From positions 1 through 30,502 of the forward strand of contig JBIIYJ010000025.1 in assembly GCA_044346855.1 (NCBI GenBank): DNA of 30,502 nt, given 5' to 3'. Shown here piece after piece: positions 23,080 through 30,414 of this stretch (its first letter is position 1; every line of letters starts with the position of its first letter). The notes under the pieces were generated by a model. The model was given only the letters and a program-made list of their open reading frames with translations. It did no database searches and was not told the origin of the DNA. Origin of the DNA: CAIKKV01 sp044346855 (lineage in GTDB: Bacteria; Verrucomicrobiota; Kiritimatiellia; CAIKKV01). The translations under genes and the position numbers were made by a program.

Positions 23080-24348
23080 TCATCGCCCTTCCGCCGCGGG
23101 CGCTGCGCCGGCGGGGCGGAAGCAGAGCAACCGCTTGTGGGTGCGCACGAACAGGCGGCCCCCGGCCACGGCGGGCGTCGCATCCACCGGCTCGCCGACC
23201 GCGGCCTTGCCCAGGGCGGCCAGAGTCTTGTCGGCCTTGAGGATCGTCACGGCGCCGTCGCGGTTGACGAGATACAGCTTCCCGCCCGCCACGAAGGGGG
23301 AGGCGTAATAGGTGCCGTCCACCTCGCATTCGGCCGCCGGCTTGCCGTCGGCGGCGGAGAGGCATTGCACCGCATAGGATGGCACGAAAACCCAGTCGCC
23401 AAAGGCCACGGGGGAGGCGACATCGGCGCTGGCGTCGTCGTTCTTCCAGGCCAGGTGGGTCGCGGTCACATCGCCCCGGCCGTCGGGCCGGATCGCGAAG
23501 GTGCCTTCGGCGGCCAGCGTGGCGACGACGAGCCCCTTGGTGAAAACGGGGGTGCAGACGATGTCGTGGGACTCCTCCTTGAAGCGCCAGATCTCGCTGC
23601 CGTCCTTCGGGTCGTAGGCGGCCACGCCGCCGCAGGAGGCGGTCACGATCTGGGGCCCCTTGGCCGTCTCGAACACGGCCGGCGAGCACCAGGAGGCGCC
23701 GAGGGTGCGCTTGACGCGCCAAACGGTCTTGCCGGTTTCCGCGTCGAGCGCGAGCAGGAACGCCTCGTCTTCGGCCTCCTGGTCGAACTGGACGACAAGC
23801 AGGTTCTTGTAAAGCACCGGGGAGGAGGCGTAGCCGTATTGGATTTCAGGAACGCCCAGGTCCTCCGTCCAAACCGGCTTTCCGTCCATGTCGAAGGCGG
23901 CGATGGCGCCGGTGGCGAAAACGGCGTAGATGCGCTTGCCGTCGGTCACGGGCGTGGGAGCGGCGAACGTGGTGTGCTCGTCGAAGAGCTTCGGCTGACC
24001 CGTCAGCGGAACGTCGCCCTTCCATAGAAGTTTGCCGGAATTGGCGTCGAGCGCGAACACGGCGCCATGGCCCGCCGTATCGGCTCCGGAAAGGAAGACG
24101 CGGTCGCCCCAGACGATCGGCGAGCCGGCGCCGGGAAGCGGCAGCTCGCTCTTCCACAGCAGGCCCTTGCCGTCCTGAATCTCCCACCCCTGGGCCGCGG
24201 TTCCCTCCGGAACCACCGCCTGCAAACCCGCCCCGCGAAAGCCCGGCCACGCTTCGATCTTGCCTGGGACGGGAGCCTGGCCTTGCGCGGCAAGGCCAGC
24301 CATGATGACGACCGCCACGCTCGCCATTTCAATCGTTATGCGTCTCAT
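23080..24348 (-). CDS. Secreted PQQ-type beta-propeller protein, first gene of the redox operon
   Basis: The 422-residue product has a signal peptide (ITIEMASVAVVIMAGLAAQGQA) and an N-terminal WPGFRGAGLQAV segment like that of many exported PQQ-like proteins of PVC bacteria. Blades show as KGLLWKSELP, GKLLWKGDV, GKPVWTEDLG, GKTVWRVKRT and GSEIWRFKEE. GGAAAGGGA lies just before ATG 24348. It starts the run of eleven tightly packed genes, with 138 bases separating it from the similar propeller gene upstream. I saw no convincing promoter or hairpin in that gap, so read-through from 25710 is possible. Confidence 0.88.
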   Translation of the reverse strand: MRRITIEMASVAVVIMAGLAAQGQAPVPGKIEAWPGFRGAGLQAVVPEGTAAQGWEIQDGKGLLWKSELPLPGAGSPIVWGDRVFLSGADTAGHGAVFALDANSGKLLWKGDVPLTGQPKLFDEHTTFAAPTPVTDGKRIYAVFATGAIAAFDMDGKPVWTEDLGVPEIQYGYASSPVLYKNLLVVQFDQEAEDEAFLLALDAETGKTVWRVKRTLGASWCSPAVFETAKGPQIVTASCGGVAAYDPKDGSEIWRFKEESHDIVCTPVFTKGLVVATLAAEGTFAIRPDGRGDVTATHLAWKNDDASADVASPVAFGDWVFVPSYAVQCLSAADGKPAAECEVDGTYYASPFVAGGKLYLVNRDGAVTILKADKTLAALGKAAVGEPVDATPAVAGGRLFVRTHKRLLCFRPAGAAPAAEGR

Positions 24349-24486
24349 CCCGCTTCCCTTTCCTGATGATGCAAAGGACCCCTGCGCGCTGTCCGGGTGG
24401 TTTGCCGTTCCGGCCGCGATGGGGAAACCGGGCGGTGGAGCGAGCAGCGCCCCCTCCTTTGCCGACTTCGCAACAGCCGGATCGCG

Positions 24487-25710
24487 TTATTTCGCCGCCA
24501 CGTTGAAGCAGTAGAGGTTGGTGTCGTAACGGACGTAGAGCCGGCCGTTGGCGACGGCGGGATGGGCCCAGCTCGTCCCGCTGCCGGCCACCTTGGACTG
24601 GCCGCTCAGCGTGAAGCCGTCCGGCGATGCGGCGGCCAGCCCGAGCTGCCCGCCCTTTTCGCCGAAGAGATAGAGCATGCCGTCCGCGAAGACCACGGAG
24701 CCCTTGCCGATGCCGGCCTGATACCACTTGGGCGCGCCGGTCTTCAGGTCGAGGCAGGACCAGCCGGCGTTGTGATTGCCGTAGATGAACCCCTTGTCGA
24801 TCACATAGCCGCCGTGATGGCAGACCATATCCTTGGTCTGCCAGGCCTGCTTGAAGGTCCAGGCGCCGTCCTTGAAATCCACCTTGAAACAGATTCCGCC
24901 CTTGCCGTATCCATTGGCCCAGAACAGGTAGCCGTCGGCATAGGCCGGGTCGGGGCAGTTGGCGGTGTTGTCGGCGCAGAACCCGTCCGACCAGACCTTC
25001 TTGCCGTCCTTCGCGTTGACGGCGATGAGGCCGCTGCCGGTGCCCTGCACGATGAGGTCGGCGCCCTTTTCGCCAATCACGATGGGCGAGGAATAGTGGG
25101 CCTTGCCCTCGGCGTCGCTTTTCCAGAGATCGGCGCCCGTGGCCTTGTCCAGCGCCACCAGCGCCGACCTGCCGCCGGGCGTGACAACGGCCATGTTGTC
25201 CACGATGAGCACCGATTCCGAGTAGCCCCATCTCCCGGGCTTGCCCCCGAAATCCTTCAGGGCGCGCTTCCAGACGAGGCTGCCGTCAGCCGTTTTGTGG
25301 CAGGTGACGAGCCCGTCGCCGCCGACCAGGTAAAGCCGGTCGCCGTCCACGACGGGCGTGGAACGGGAACCCCCGTAACTGGAGGTGAATGCGGGCCCCT
25401 GGACAGCCTTCCACTTGATCTGGCCCTTGCCGTCCAGCGCGTAAATCATCAGGTCCTCGCCGACATCGCCGGTCGTATAGACGATATCCTTCACCACGGC
25501 CACGGAGGAGTAGCCCTTGCCAAGGTCCGTGGCGGCCCAAAGCCGCTCCGGCCCGTCAGCCGGCCAGGCCTTCAGCAGACCGGTATCCGTTGACTTTCCG
25601 TCCCGGTTCGGGCCGCGCCAGCCCGGCCAGTCGCCGGCTCCGGCGGGAATGGAACCAACCATCGCCAAAAGCAGGCCGGCCGTCAAAAAACCCGACAATT
25701 TCTGTCGCAT
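24487..25710 (-). CDS. Secreted PQQ-type beta-propeller protein
   Basis: The 407-residue product begins MRQKLSGFLTAGLLLAMVG with cleavage likely near IPAGAGDW. The mature start GDWPGWRGPNRDGKS is typical of exported PQQ-like proteins in PVC bacteria. Blades include GQIKWKAV, GSLVWKRAL, GADLWKSDAEG, GKKVWSDG and GAPKWYQAG. ATG 25710 was chosen over 25752 because it begins the signal peptide, has AAGGGG 9-14 bases upstream, and lies downstream of a strong promoter at 25735-25763. Sequence style is close to the propeller encoded next, so recent duplication is possible. Function unknown. Confidence 0.9.
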   Translation of the reverse strand: MRQKLSGFLTAGLLLAMVGSIPAGAGDWPGWRGPNRDGKSTDTGLLKAWPADGPERLWAATDLGKGYSSVAVVKDIVYTTGDVGEDLMIYALDGKGQIKWKAVQGPAFTSSYGGSRSTPVVDGDRLYLVGGDGLVTCHKTADGSLVWKRALKDFGGKPGRWGYSESVLIVDNMAVVTPGGRSALVALDKATGADLWKSDAEGKAHYSSPIVIGEKGADLIVQGTGSGLIAVNAKDGKKVWSDGFCADNTANCPDPAYADGYLFWANGYGKGGICFKVDFKDGAWTFKQAWQTKDMVCHHGGYVIDKGFIYGNHNAGWSCLDLKTGAPKWYQAGIGKGSVVFADGMLYLFGEKGGQLGLAAASPDGFTLSGQSKVAGSGTSWAHPAVANGRLYVRYDTNLYCFNVAAK

Positions 25711-25734
25711 ATAAAACCCCTTGTTGAGTAAATC

Positions 25735-25763
25735 AGGATACCAAAGGATCACCTTACCGTCAA
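25735..25763 (-). promoter_or_regulatory. Sigma70-like promoter upstream of the propeller/redox genes
   Basis: On the minus strand TTGACG (25763-25758) is exactly 17 bases from TATCCT (25740-25735). Transcription would start near 25728, leaving a leader of about 18 bases with a purine-rich ribosome-binding site. This is the best promoter seen for the leftward genes and could also drive the eleven-gene operon. Confidence 0.65.
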
Positions 25764-25784
25764 CGGCCGAGAGGCGAATGAGGC

Positions 25785-25814
25785 GGGTTCGGGGTTCAGG
25801 GGTTCGGGGTTCAG
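25785..25814. repeat. Two tandem copies of GGGTTCGGGGTTCAG
   Basis: Two exact 15-base copies lie in the divergent gap between the propeller gene and the beta-helix gene. The core GGTTCGGGGTTC also occurs at 12853-12864. Confidence 0.85.
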
Positions 25815-25862
25815 GGTGATGCTTGTAAACATAAACAACTAGCCACTCCTTTCGGAACGACG

Positions 25863-25868
25863 TATAAT
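25863..25868 (+). promoter_or_regulatory. TATAAT -10-like box before the beta-helix gene
   Basis: A perfect TATAAT lies 44 bases before ATG 25912 in an AT-richer stretch of this divergent gap. No good -35 box is at the right distance, so the assignment is tentative. Confidence 0.35.
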
Positions 25869-25911
25869 ACGATCATCTTGGAGTTGACTAACTCTCCTGG
25901 AAAGGCGTCCC

Positions 25912-27066
25912 ATGACACTCTCTATAAAGCCATTGGTCGTCCTGGCCCTGATGCTGACTCTCACGGAAGCCGTACCCGGCGCCGAGATCCGGGTGAATTC
26001 GAACGAGGGGCTCCGGACCGCCTTGCGCCAGGCCGTGCCCGGCTCCACCATCCTCATTGCCCCCGGATCCTACACGGGCGGGCTCTATGTGGAAAACCTG
26101 AAAGGCACGGCGCGCGCCCGGATCGTCATTGCCGGCCTCGACCCCGCCCATCCCCCGGTCTTCACCGGCGGCGGGGACGAGGGCTGGCATTTCATCGACT
26201 GTTCGCATGTCACCCTGCGCCACGTGGTCGTCTCGGGCTACAGCCAGAACGGAATCAACGCCGACGACGGCGGGAGCTTCGCGACGCCTTCGAAAGGCAT
26301 GCGCTTCGAGGGTCTTACGATCGAGAACACGGGGCCCGACGGGAACTTCGACGCCCTGAAGCTCTCCGGCCTGGACAAGTTCGTGGTGAACGGCTGCACC
26401 TTCCGGGGCTGGGGCGGCTCCGCCGTCGACATGGTGGGCTGCCACAACGGCGTGGTCACCCAATGCGTCTTCAAGGGCAAGGCAGGCTTCTCGCAGGACA
26501 GCGGCATCCAGCTCAAGGGCTGCACGACCAACGTCCTTGTGACCGGCTGCTTTTTCAAGAATGCCGGCTACCGCGCCATCAACCTGGGCGGCAGCACGGG
26601 CCGGGAGTTTTTCCGGCCTTACGTGACAGCCTACGAGGCCAAGGCCATCGACATCTCCGACAACCGATTCGTCGGCGGCGAAGCCGCGGTCGCCTGGGTC
26701 ACGGCCGCCGGCGGCCGGGTGCGCCGCAACCTCTTCTATCGCCAGGAGAAATGGGTGCTGCGGATTTTGCAGGAATCGACCGAGCCGCCGTTCAAGCCCT
26801 GCCACGGCGGGACGTTCGAGCAGAACCTGGTCGTGTTCGACAGCCGGGTCGACCCCTTCGTCAACGTGGGCCCGGACACGCGCCCTGAGAGCTTCGTCTT
26901 CCGCGGCAACGCCTGGTTCCAGATGGACGGGAACCGGATCCCCGACCTGCCCACGCCCGAAATCGGCGGCGTCTATAACGTCGACCCCCGCCTGGGCAAT
27001 GTCGCCACGCGCGCAATGGCCATCACCTCGTCCGATCCGCGCTTCGCCGGAATCGGGCCGAGATAA
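25912..27066 (+). CDS. Secreted right-handed beta-helix (pectate-lyase-like) protein
   Basis: The 384-residue product has a signal peptide (MTLSIKPLVVLALMLTLTEAVPGA). The mature part matches the parallel beta-helix group of polysaccharide lyases and related proteins: LRTALRQAVPGSTILIAPGSYTGGLYVENLKGT, then repeated strands such as CSHVTLRHVVVSGYSQNGINADDGG, FEGLTIENTG, DALKLSGLDKFVVNGCTFRGWGGSAVDMVGCHNGVVTQCVF and IDISDNRFVGGEAA. The opening segment resembles that of chondroitinase-B-like proteins. Catalytic residues cannot be assigned by eye. GGAAAGG lies 7-13 bases before the ATG. It is divergent from the propeller genes and codes on the opposite strand, so it belongs to a different transcription unit. 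Confidence 0.88.
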   Translation: MTLSIKPLVVLALMLTLTEAVPGAEIRVNSNEGLRTALRQAVPGSTILIAPGSYTGGLYVENLKGTARARIVIAGLDPAHPPVFTGGGDEGWHFIDCSHVTLRHVVVSGYSQNGINADDGGSFATPSKGMRFEGLTIENTGPDGNFDALKLSGLDKFVVNGCTFRGWGGSAVDMVGCHNGVVTQCVFKGKAGFSQDSGIQLKGCTTNVLVTGCFFKNAGYRAINLGGSTGREFFRPYVTAYEAKAIDISDNRFVGGEAAVAWVTAAGGRVRRNLFYRQEKWVLRILQESTEPPFKPCHGGTFEQNLVVFDSRVDPFVNVGPDTRPESFVFRGNAWFQMDGNRIPDLPTPEIGGVYNVDPRLGNVATRAMAITSSDPRFAGIGPR

Positions 27067-27149
27067 GGAGGCGCATCAGCGATTGGCGAGGGAATAACGC
27101 CAGGCTGCTAATAATGCGCTGCTGCCCCATTTGACGCCTTTCTAGAACG

Positions 27150-27239
27150 AGATGGAGGGTCCGGTGCCACCCGGACCGTCTGCGCGCGACCGGCGCAAAA
27201 TTGGCGCGTCCGGTACGGGTGGCACCGGACCCTCCATCT
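27150..27239. repeat. 90-bp hairpin-forming element with 24-bp perfect arms
   Basis: The arms 27150-27173 and 27216-27239 are exact inverted copies (AGATGGAGGGTCCGGTGCC.. and its complement), separated by a 42-base GC-rich centre with weaker internal symmetry. It lies between two plus-strand genes, 84 bases after the beta-helix stop. It resembles dispersed REP/MITE-like hairpins and could stabilise or end the upstream transcript. No T-run follows, so a classical terminator is less likely. Confidence 0.85.
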
Positions 27240-27312
27240 TTCAAGGGACGTTACTTGAATTCGACATCGGCCTATGCTTGAATCAGGAAACATTCGAACA
27301 CAAGGAGTCGTC

Positions 27313-28101
27313 ATGAAGTACTTTCGCCGCATCATGCTGGTTTTGGTTGTGCTCGTGGTCATCCTTTTGCTGATCCTGAATTACGGCATGGGCGCGATCG
27401 TCAAAACAACGCTCGAGCAGGCGGGACCCTCGCTGCTCGGCGCCCCGATCTCCCTTGAAAAAGCGCACTTCCGCCTGCTGCAAGGAGTCGTCCATTTGAA
27501 GGGTTTTGTGCTGGGCAATCCCGACGGATTCAAGACCAAACACGCCATCAGCGTCGGGGAAGTGGACGTGAAATTCTCAGTGCCGTCGCTTTTCAAGGAC
27601 ACCTTGGTCATCACATCCATTCGCGTCAAGGAGCCCGAAATCATCTATGAACTGGGGCTCGGCAAGAGCAACATCGGTCGCATTCTCGAAAAAATATCTG
27701 GCACCGAAAAGGAAACAGATCCGATCGAGGAAACAGCCGATTCCGGCAAGAAGGTCATCATTGAGGACTTCCTGATCGAGGACGCCTCGATCCGGCTGAG
27801 CGCCACGCTGGCCATGGGCGGGGCGGCCCCCATTCCGCTTCCGGACATCCACCTGAAGGACATCGGCAAGGAAGAGGGAAAGCAAGGCGCCAGCGTCGTG
27901 GACGTGATCCGGAAGGTGTTCGGCTCGATCGTGACCGCCGCGACCCAGGTTTTCTCCGGCACGGCAAACCTGATCGGCGACGGTGCCTCGGCCGTCGGAG
28001 CGGAAGCGGGCAAGATGGTCGGCGGCGTCAAAAACCTCCTGGGCTTTAGCTCCGACTCCGCCACGAACGCCCCGCCGGAAGGCAAAAATAAGCAAGACTA
28101 G
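27313..28101 (+). CDS. AsmA-like membrane-anchored protein
   Basis: The 262-residue product has an N-terminal anchor (about residues 8-25, IMLVLVVLVVILLLIL) followed by a segment like the start of AsmA-type proteins: IVKTTLEQAGPSLLGAPISLEKAHFRLLQGVVHLKGFVLGNPDGF, a VGEVDVKFSVPSLF strand and ITSIRVKEPEIIYEL. A long linker and an alanine/glycine-rich amphipathic end (GTANLIGDGASAVGAEAGKMVGGVKNLLG) follow. It is far shorter than full AsmA. Such proteins are placed in envelope lipid homeostasis; the role here is unknown. AAGGAG lies 7-12 bases before ATG 27313, which decides this start over 27274. Confidence 0.82.
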   Translation: MKYFRRIMLVLVVLVVILLLILNYGMGAIVKTTLEQAGPSLLGAPISLEKAHFRLLQGVVHLKGFVLGNPDGFKTKHAISVGEVDVKFSVPSLFKDTLVITSIRVKEPEIIYELGLGKSNIGRILEKISGTEKETDPIEETADSGKKVIIEDFLIEDASIRLSATLAMGGAAPIPLPDIHLKDIGKEEGKQGASVVDVIRKVFGSIVTAATQVFSGTANLIGDGASAVGAEAGKMVGGVKNLLGFSSDSATNAPPEGKNKQD

Positions 28102-28128
28102 CGGCTCGGGTTTGCGGGGGGCTGCTAG
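28098..28128. terminator. Possible bidirectional hairpin between convergent genes
   Basis: CTAGCGGC (28098-28105) can pair with GCTGCTAG (28121-28128) with one wobble, around a 15-base loop. The arms contain the TAG stop codons of both convergent genes. There is no U-run, so termination is a guess. Confidence 0.3.
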
Positions 28129-30170
28129 GGCAAGGCAACCCGGATCAATTCGCCGCCCCGGGTGCCGTACAGGAATTTGCCGATCAAGACCGGATAGTCA
28201 ACCCCTTTCGGGATCGAGCCGACCGGCGTCATGGCCAGGGTTACCGGATCGAGACGGTACAGGGTGTCGGAGGCCAGCGCCCACTTGGCTCCATCCGCCG
28301 GTGAGGTCAGAATGGCCTGGATGCGGGCCGGGAGCTCCACCTGCCGGACAACCTTTTTCTCGGCAAGATCATACCGGTAGAACGTGAAGGTGTTGGTGGT
28401 CAGGCCGTGGCAGCAGCCGAGGAATTCATTCGTGGCGGCCGACTCGAACAACGCGCCGCCGGAGTCCAGGCCGGGGCGGATCTCCAACTTTTCCACCTCA
28501 TTCAGGTCAAGGTCATAGACAATCAGCCGGGCATCGCCCTTCCCGATCGGTTCCCCCGAAAAGACCAGCCGCTTCAGGTCGGGGAGGACCACCATGCCTT
28601 GGGGTTCAATGTCCTTGTTCGCCTGGCCCAGGCCGAAACGCTTGCCCGTGGCCGGCTCATAATAGCCCAGGCCAGTCCCGGTGGACCACCGTTCGCGGAG
28701 CCCCAGCGAATAGAGGCGCCCGTTCCCGCCGTTGATCAGCTTGCGGCAGAAGTGAGACTCGCTGGTCCCCTGCCCCAGCGTCCCCCGGTGGCGGGGATTG
28801 TCGTTTGTCCCCTTCCCCTCGCTGGCCGCCGTCGCGGTCCACGGTTTGTCGGGATCGTATTCGATGATCATCGTGTTGGGATAGCCGCAGAGGTAGAACT
28901 TCCCGCCGAGCTGGGCGACGGCCGGGCCGCTGGGCGAGAACTTGCCGAAAAAGTCGAGTTTACGGCTCGCCGGATCGAACCGGAAGAAACCGCTGTAGCC
29001 GCGGGCGTTCCCCAGCAGGGTGCCGTCGGGCATGGCGGTGAGCGACTCGATGGTGACCGGCTCCGCGTTGCTGATGGCGAAGGGCAGACTGTTCACCACA
29101 TTGGTGGAATCGGCCGGCCGCCAGACAATCTCGCCGCGGCCTTCGCGGTCGATCGTGATGACGCCCTTGGCCGAATCGACCTTCGGCTTCCCCGCGAGGT
29201 TCGCCGGCTTGGTGTTCTTCCACTCGACAGCCTTGTAGGTTTTCTCGCTTATCGGGAGCGCATCGGGCTTCTTCCCCGAGGGATCCGCCGGCACGGCGGC
29301 CCCGTCCACGAGCCAGAACCGCTCGGGCGGCGAGCCCGGCCGGCCGACGCCGGCCCTGATGAACCCGTCCGCCAGTTCGCAGGTGATGCGGGAGCCTTCG
29401 CCGGTGACGTCGACCAGGCACTTCTGTTCGCCGGTCTCCGCATTGACGGCGAACAGCTCCCAGTTCCCCTGCCCGACCGCCGTATACATCCAGGGAGGAT
29501 CCACGGCAAGATAGTAGCCGTAGGTCAGCCCCGGACGGCGGCCTTTGAGCCCGACCTTATGGAAGAGCTTGTATGTCAGCGTGTCTGGATTCAACTGGAT
29601 CAGCATCGTGCGGCCCGAGGTGGCCTGGGCGGAGCCGTAGACCATGCCGTCCGGCCCCAGGATGAACTTGTAGAACATGCGCAGTTCGTCCAGGTTGTCC
29701 CACACCCGGCCCAGCGGCTTGACCGTGTCCTCGGCGGGCTCATAATAGTAGATGTGGCCGTAATCCACCGTGAAGAACAGGCGGCCGTTGCCGGCCAGCA
29801 CGGAGCCGACCTCGGCCGCGTGGAACCCGGGCCAGCGGAGCAGCTTGTACGAGCCGGCCTGGAGGTCGGCGATGATCCATTCCGCCTCCGGCCGCTCGGA
29901 CAGGTTCTTATAGGACAGGTAGTGGCCGCCGTTGGGAAGCGAATTGGTCAACTTCTCCTTGTTCCCGGTGGAGTAATAGTTCATGAACTGGGCCACGAAC
30001 GACCAGCCCCCGCGGTTGTTGGGCGCGACCCCGTTCTGCAGGGCGCGCGAGGAGATCACCGGCACGCAGAGGGTCTCGGGCTTGAGAACGGGGAGATTGG
30101 TTTCGGCTCGCGCGCAAACCAGGGCCGTCACAGGCAGCAGGGCCGCCATCCAGCGTATCGTTCTCACCAT
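28125..30170 (-). CDS. Large secreted beta-propeller protein of unknown function
   Basis: The 681-residue product has a signal peptide (TIRWMAALLPVTALVCARAE). Repeated propeller-type strands follow: AEWIIADLQAGSYKLLRWP, GNGRLFFTVDYGHIYYYEPAEDTVKPLG, GPDGMVYGSAQATSGRTMLIQLNPDTLTYKLF, AVGQGNWELFAVNAETGEQKCL, SLTAMPDGTLLGNARGYSGFFRFDPASRKLDFFG and GGKFYLCGYPNTMIIEYDPDKPW. The blades are of the Kelch/NHL/YVTN kind rather than the PQQ tryptophan type. No catalytic motif was recognised. ATG 30170 gives a clean signal peptide, whereas the in-frame start at 30272 would add a hydrophilic leader. It is convergent with the AsmA-like gene and stands alone. Confidence 0.85.
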   Translation of the reverse strand: MVRTIRWMAALLPVTALVCARAETNLPVLKPETLCVPVISSRALQNGVAPNNRGGWSFVAQFMNYYSTGNKEKLTNSLPNGGHYLSYKNLSERPEAEWIIADLQAGSYKLLRWPGFHAAEVGSVLAGNGRLFFTVDYGHIYYYEPAEDTVKPLGRVWDNLDELRMFYKFILGPDGMVYGSAQATSGRTMLIQLNPDTLTYKLFHKVGLKGRRPGLTYGYYLAVDPPWMYTAVGQGNWELFAVNAETGEQKCLVDVTGEGSRITCELADGFIRAGVGRPGSPPERFWLVDGAAVPADPSGKKPDALPISEKTYKAVEWKNTKPANLAGKPKVDSAKGVITIDREGRGEIVWRPADSTNVVNSLPFAISNAEPVTIESLTAMPDGTLLGNARGYSGFFRFDPASRKLDFFGKFSPSGPAVAQLGGKFYLCGYPNTMIIEYDPDKPWTATAASEGKGTNDNPRHRGTLGQGTSESHFCRKLINGGNGRLYSLGLRERWSTGTGLGYYEPATGKRFGLGQANKDIEPQGMVVLPDLKRLVFSGEPIGKGDARLIVYDLDLNEVEKLEIRPGLDSGGALFESAATNEFLGCCHGLTTNTFTFYRYDLAEKKVVRQVELPARIQAILTSPADGAKWALASDTLYRLDPVTLAMTPVGSIPKGVDYPVLIGKFLYGTRGGELIRVALP

Positions 30171-30318
30171 GGTATCGACTCCCGCGGCCCGAGGGCCCTT
30201 TACCGAACCAGAATGTCGGCTCGAATCAGTTGACGAAGTTAGCGTATCAAAGACACCCGAGAAATTGAACAATAGGTGAATAGCAAATAGGTGTCAACCC
30301 GTTGTTGTCGTCGCGTGT

Positions 30319-30414
30319 GGCGCATGAAAGTCATACGGAGGGCGGAGCTCTGCGACGCCTCGGGCGCAAGGCTGGCGCATGACTGTCATACGGAGGGCGG
30401 AGCTCTGCGACGCC
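30319..30414. repeat. Two direct copies of a 41-bp repeat, 55-bp period
   Basis: Copies at 30319-30359 and 30374-30414 are identical except for two adjacent bases near position 10 (ggcgcatga, then aa or ct, then gtcatacggaggg). The second copy runs into the 3' end of the partial minus-strand ORF. The GC-rich GGAGGGCGGAGCTC core suggests a dispersed intergenic repeat. Confidence 0.9.

Noticed and set aside
24329..25231. 300-codon minus-strand frame inside the propeller gene 24487-25710
   Set aside because: Same strand but other frame; arginine/glycine-rich, while the overlapping frame has a signal peptide and propeller blades.
25737..25752. Start of the propeller gene at ATG 25752
   Set aside because: It would lie upstream of the likely transcription start, and the signal peptide begins at 25710.
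28407..30233. 608-codon open frame on the plus strand opposite the large propeller gene
   Set aside because: Composition of a GC-rich shadow, no signal peptide or domain, and the minus strand has a convincing secreted propeller.
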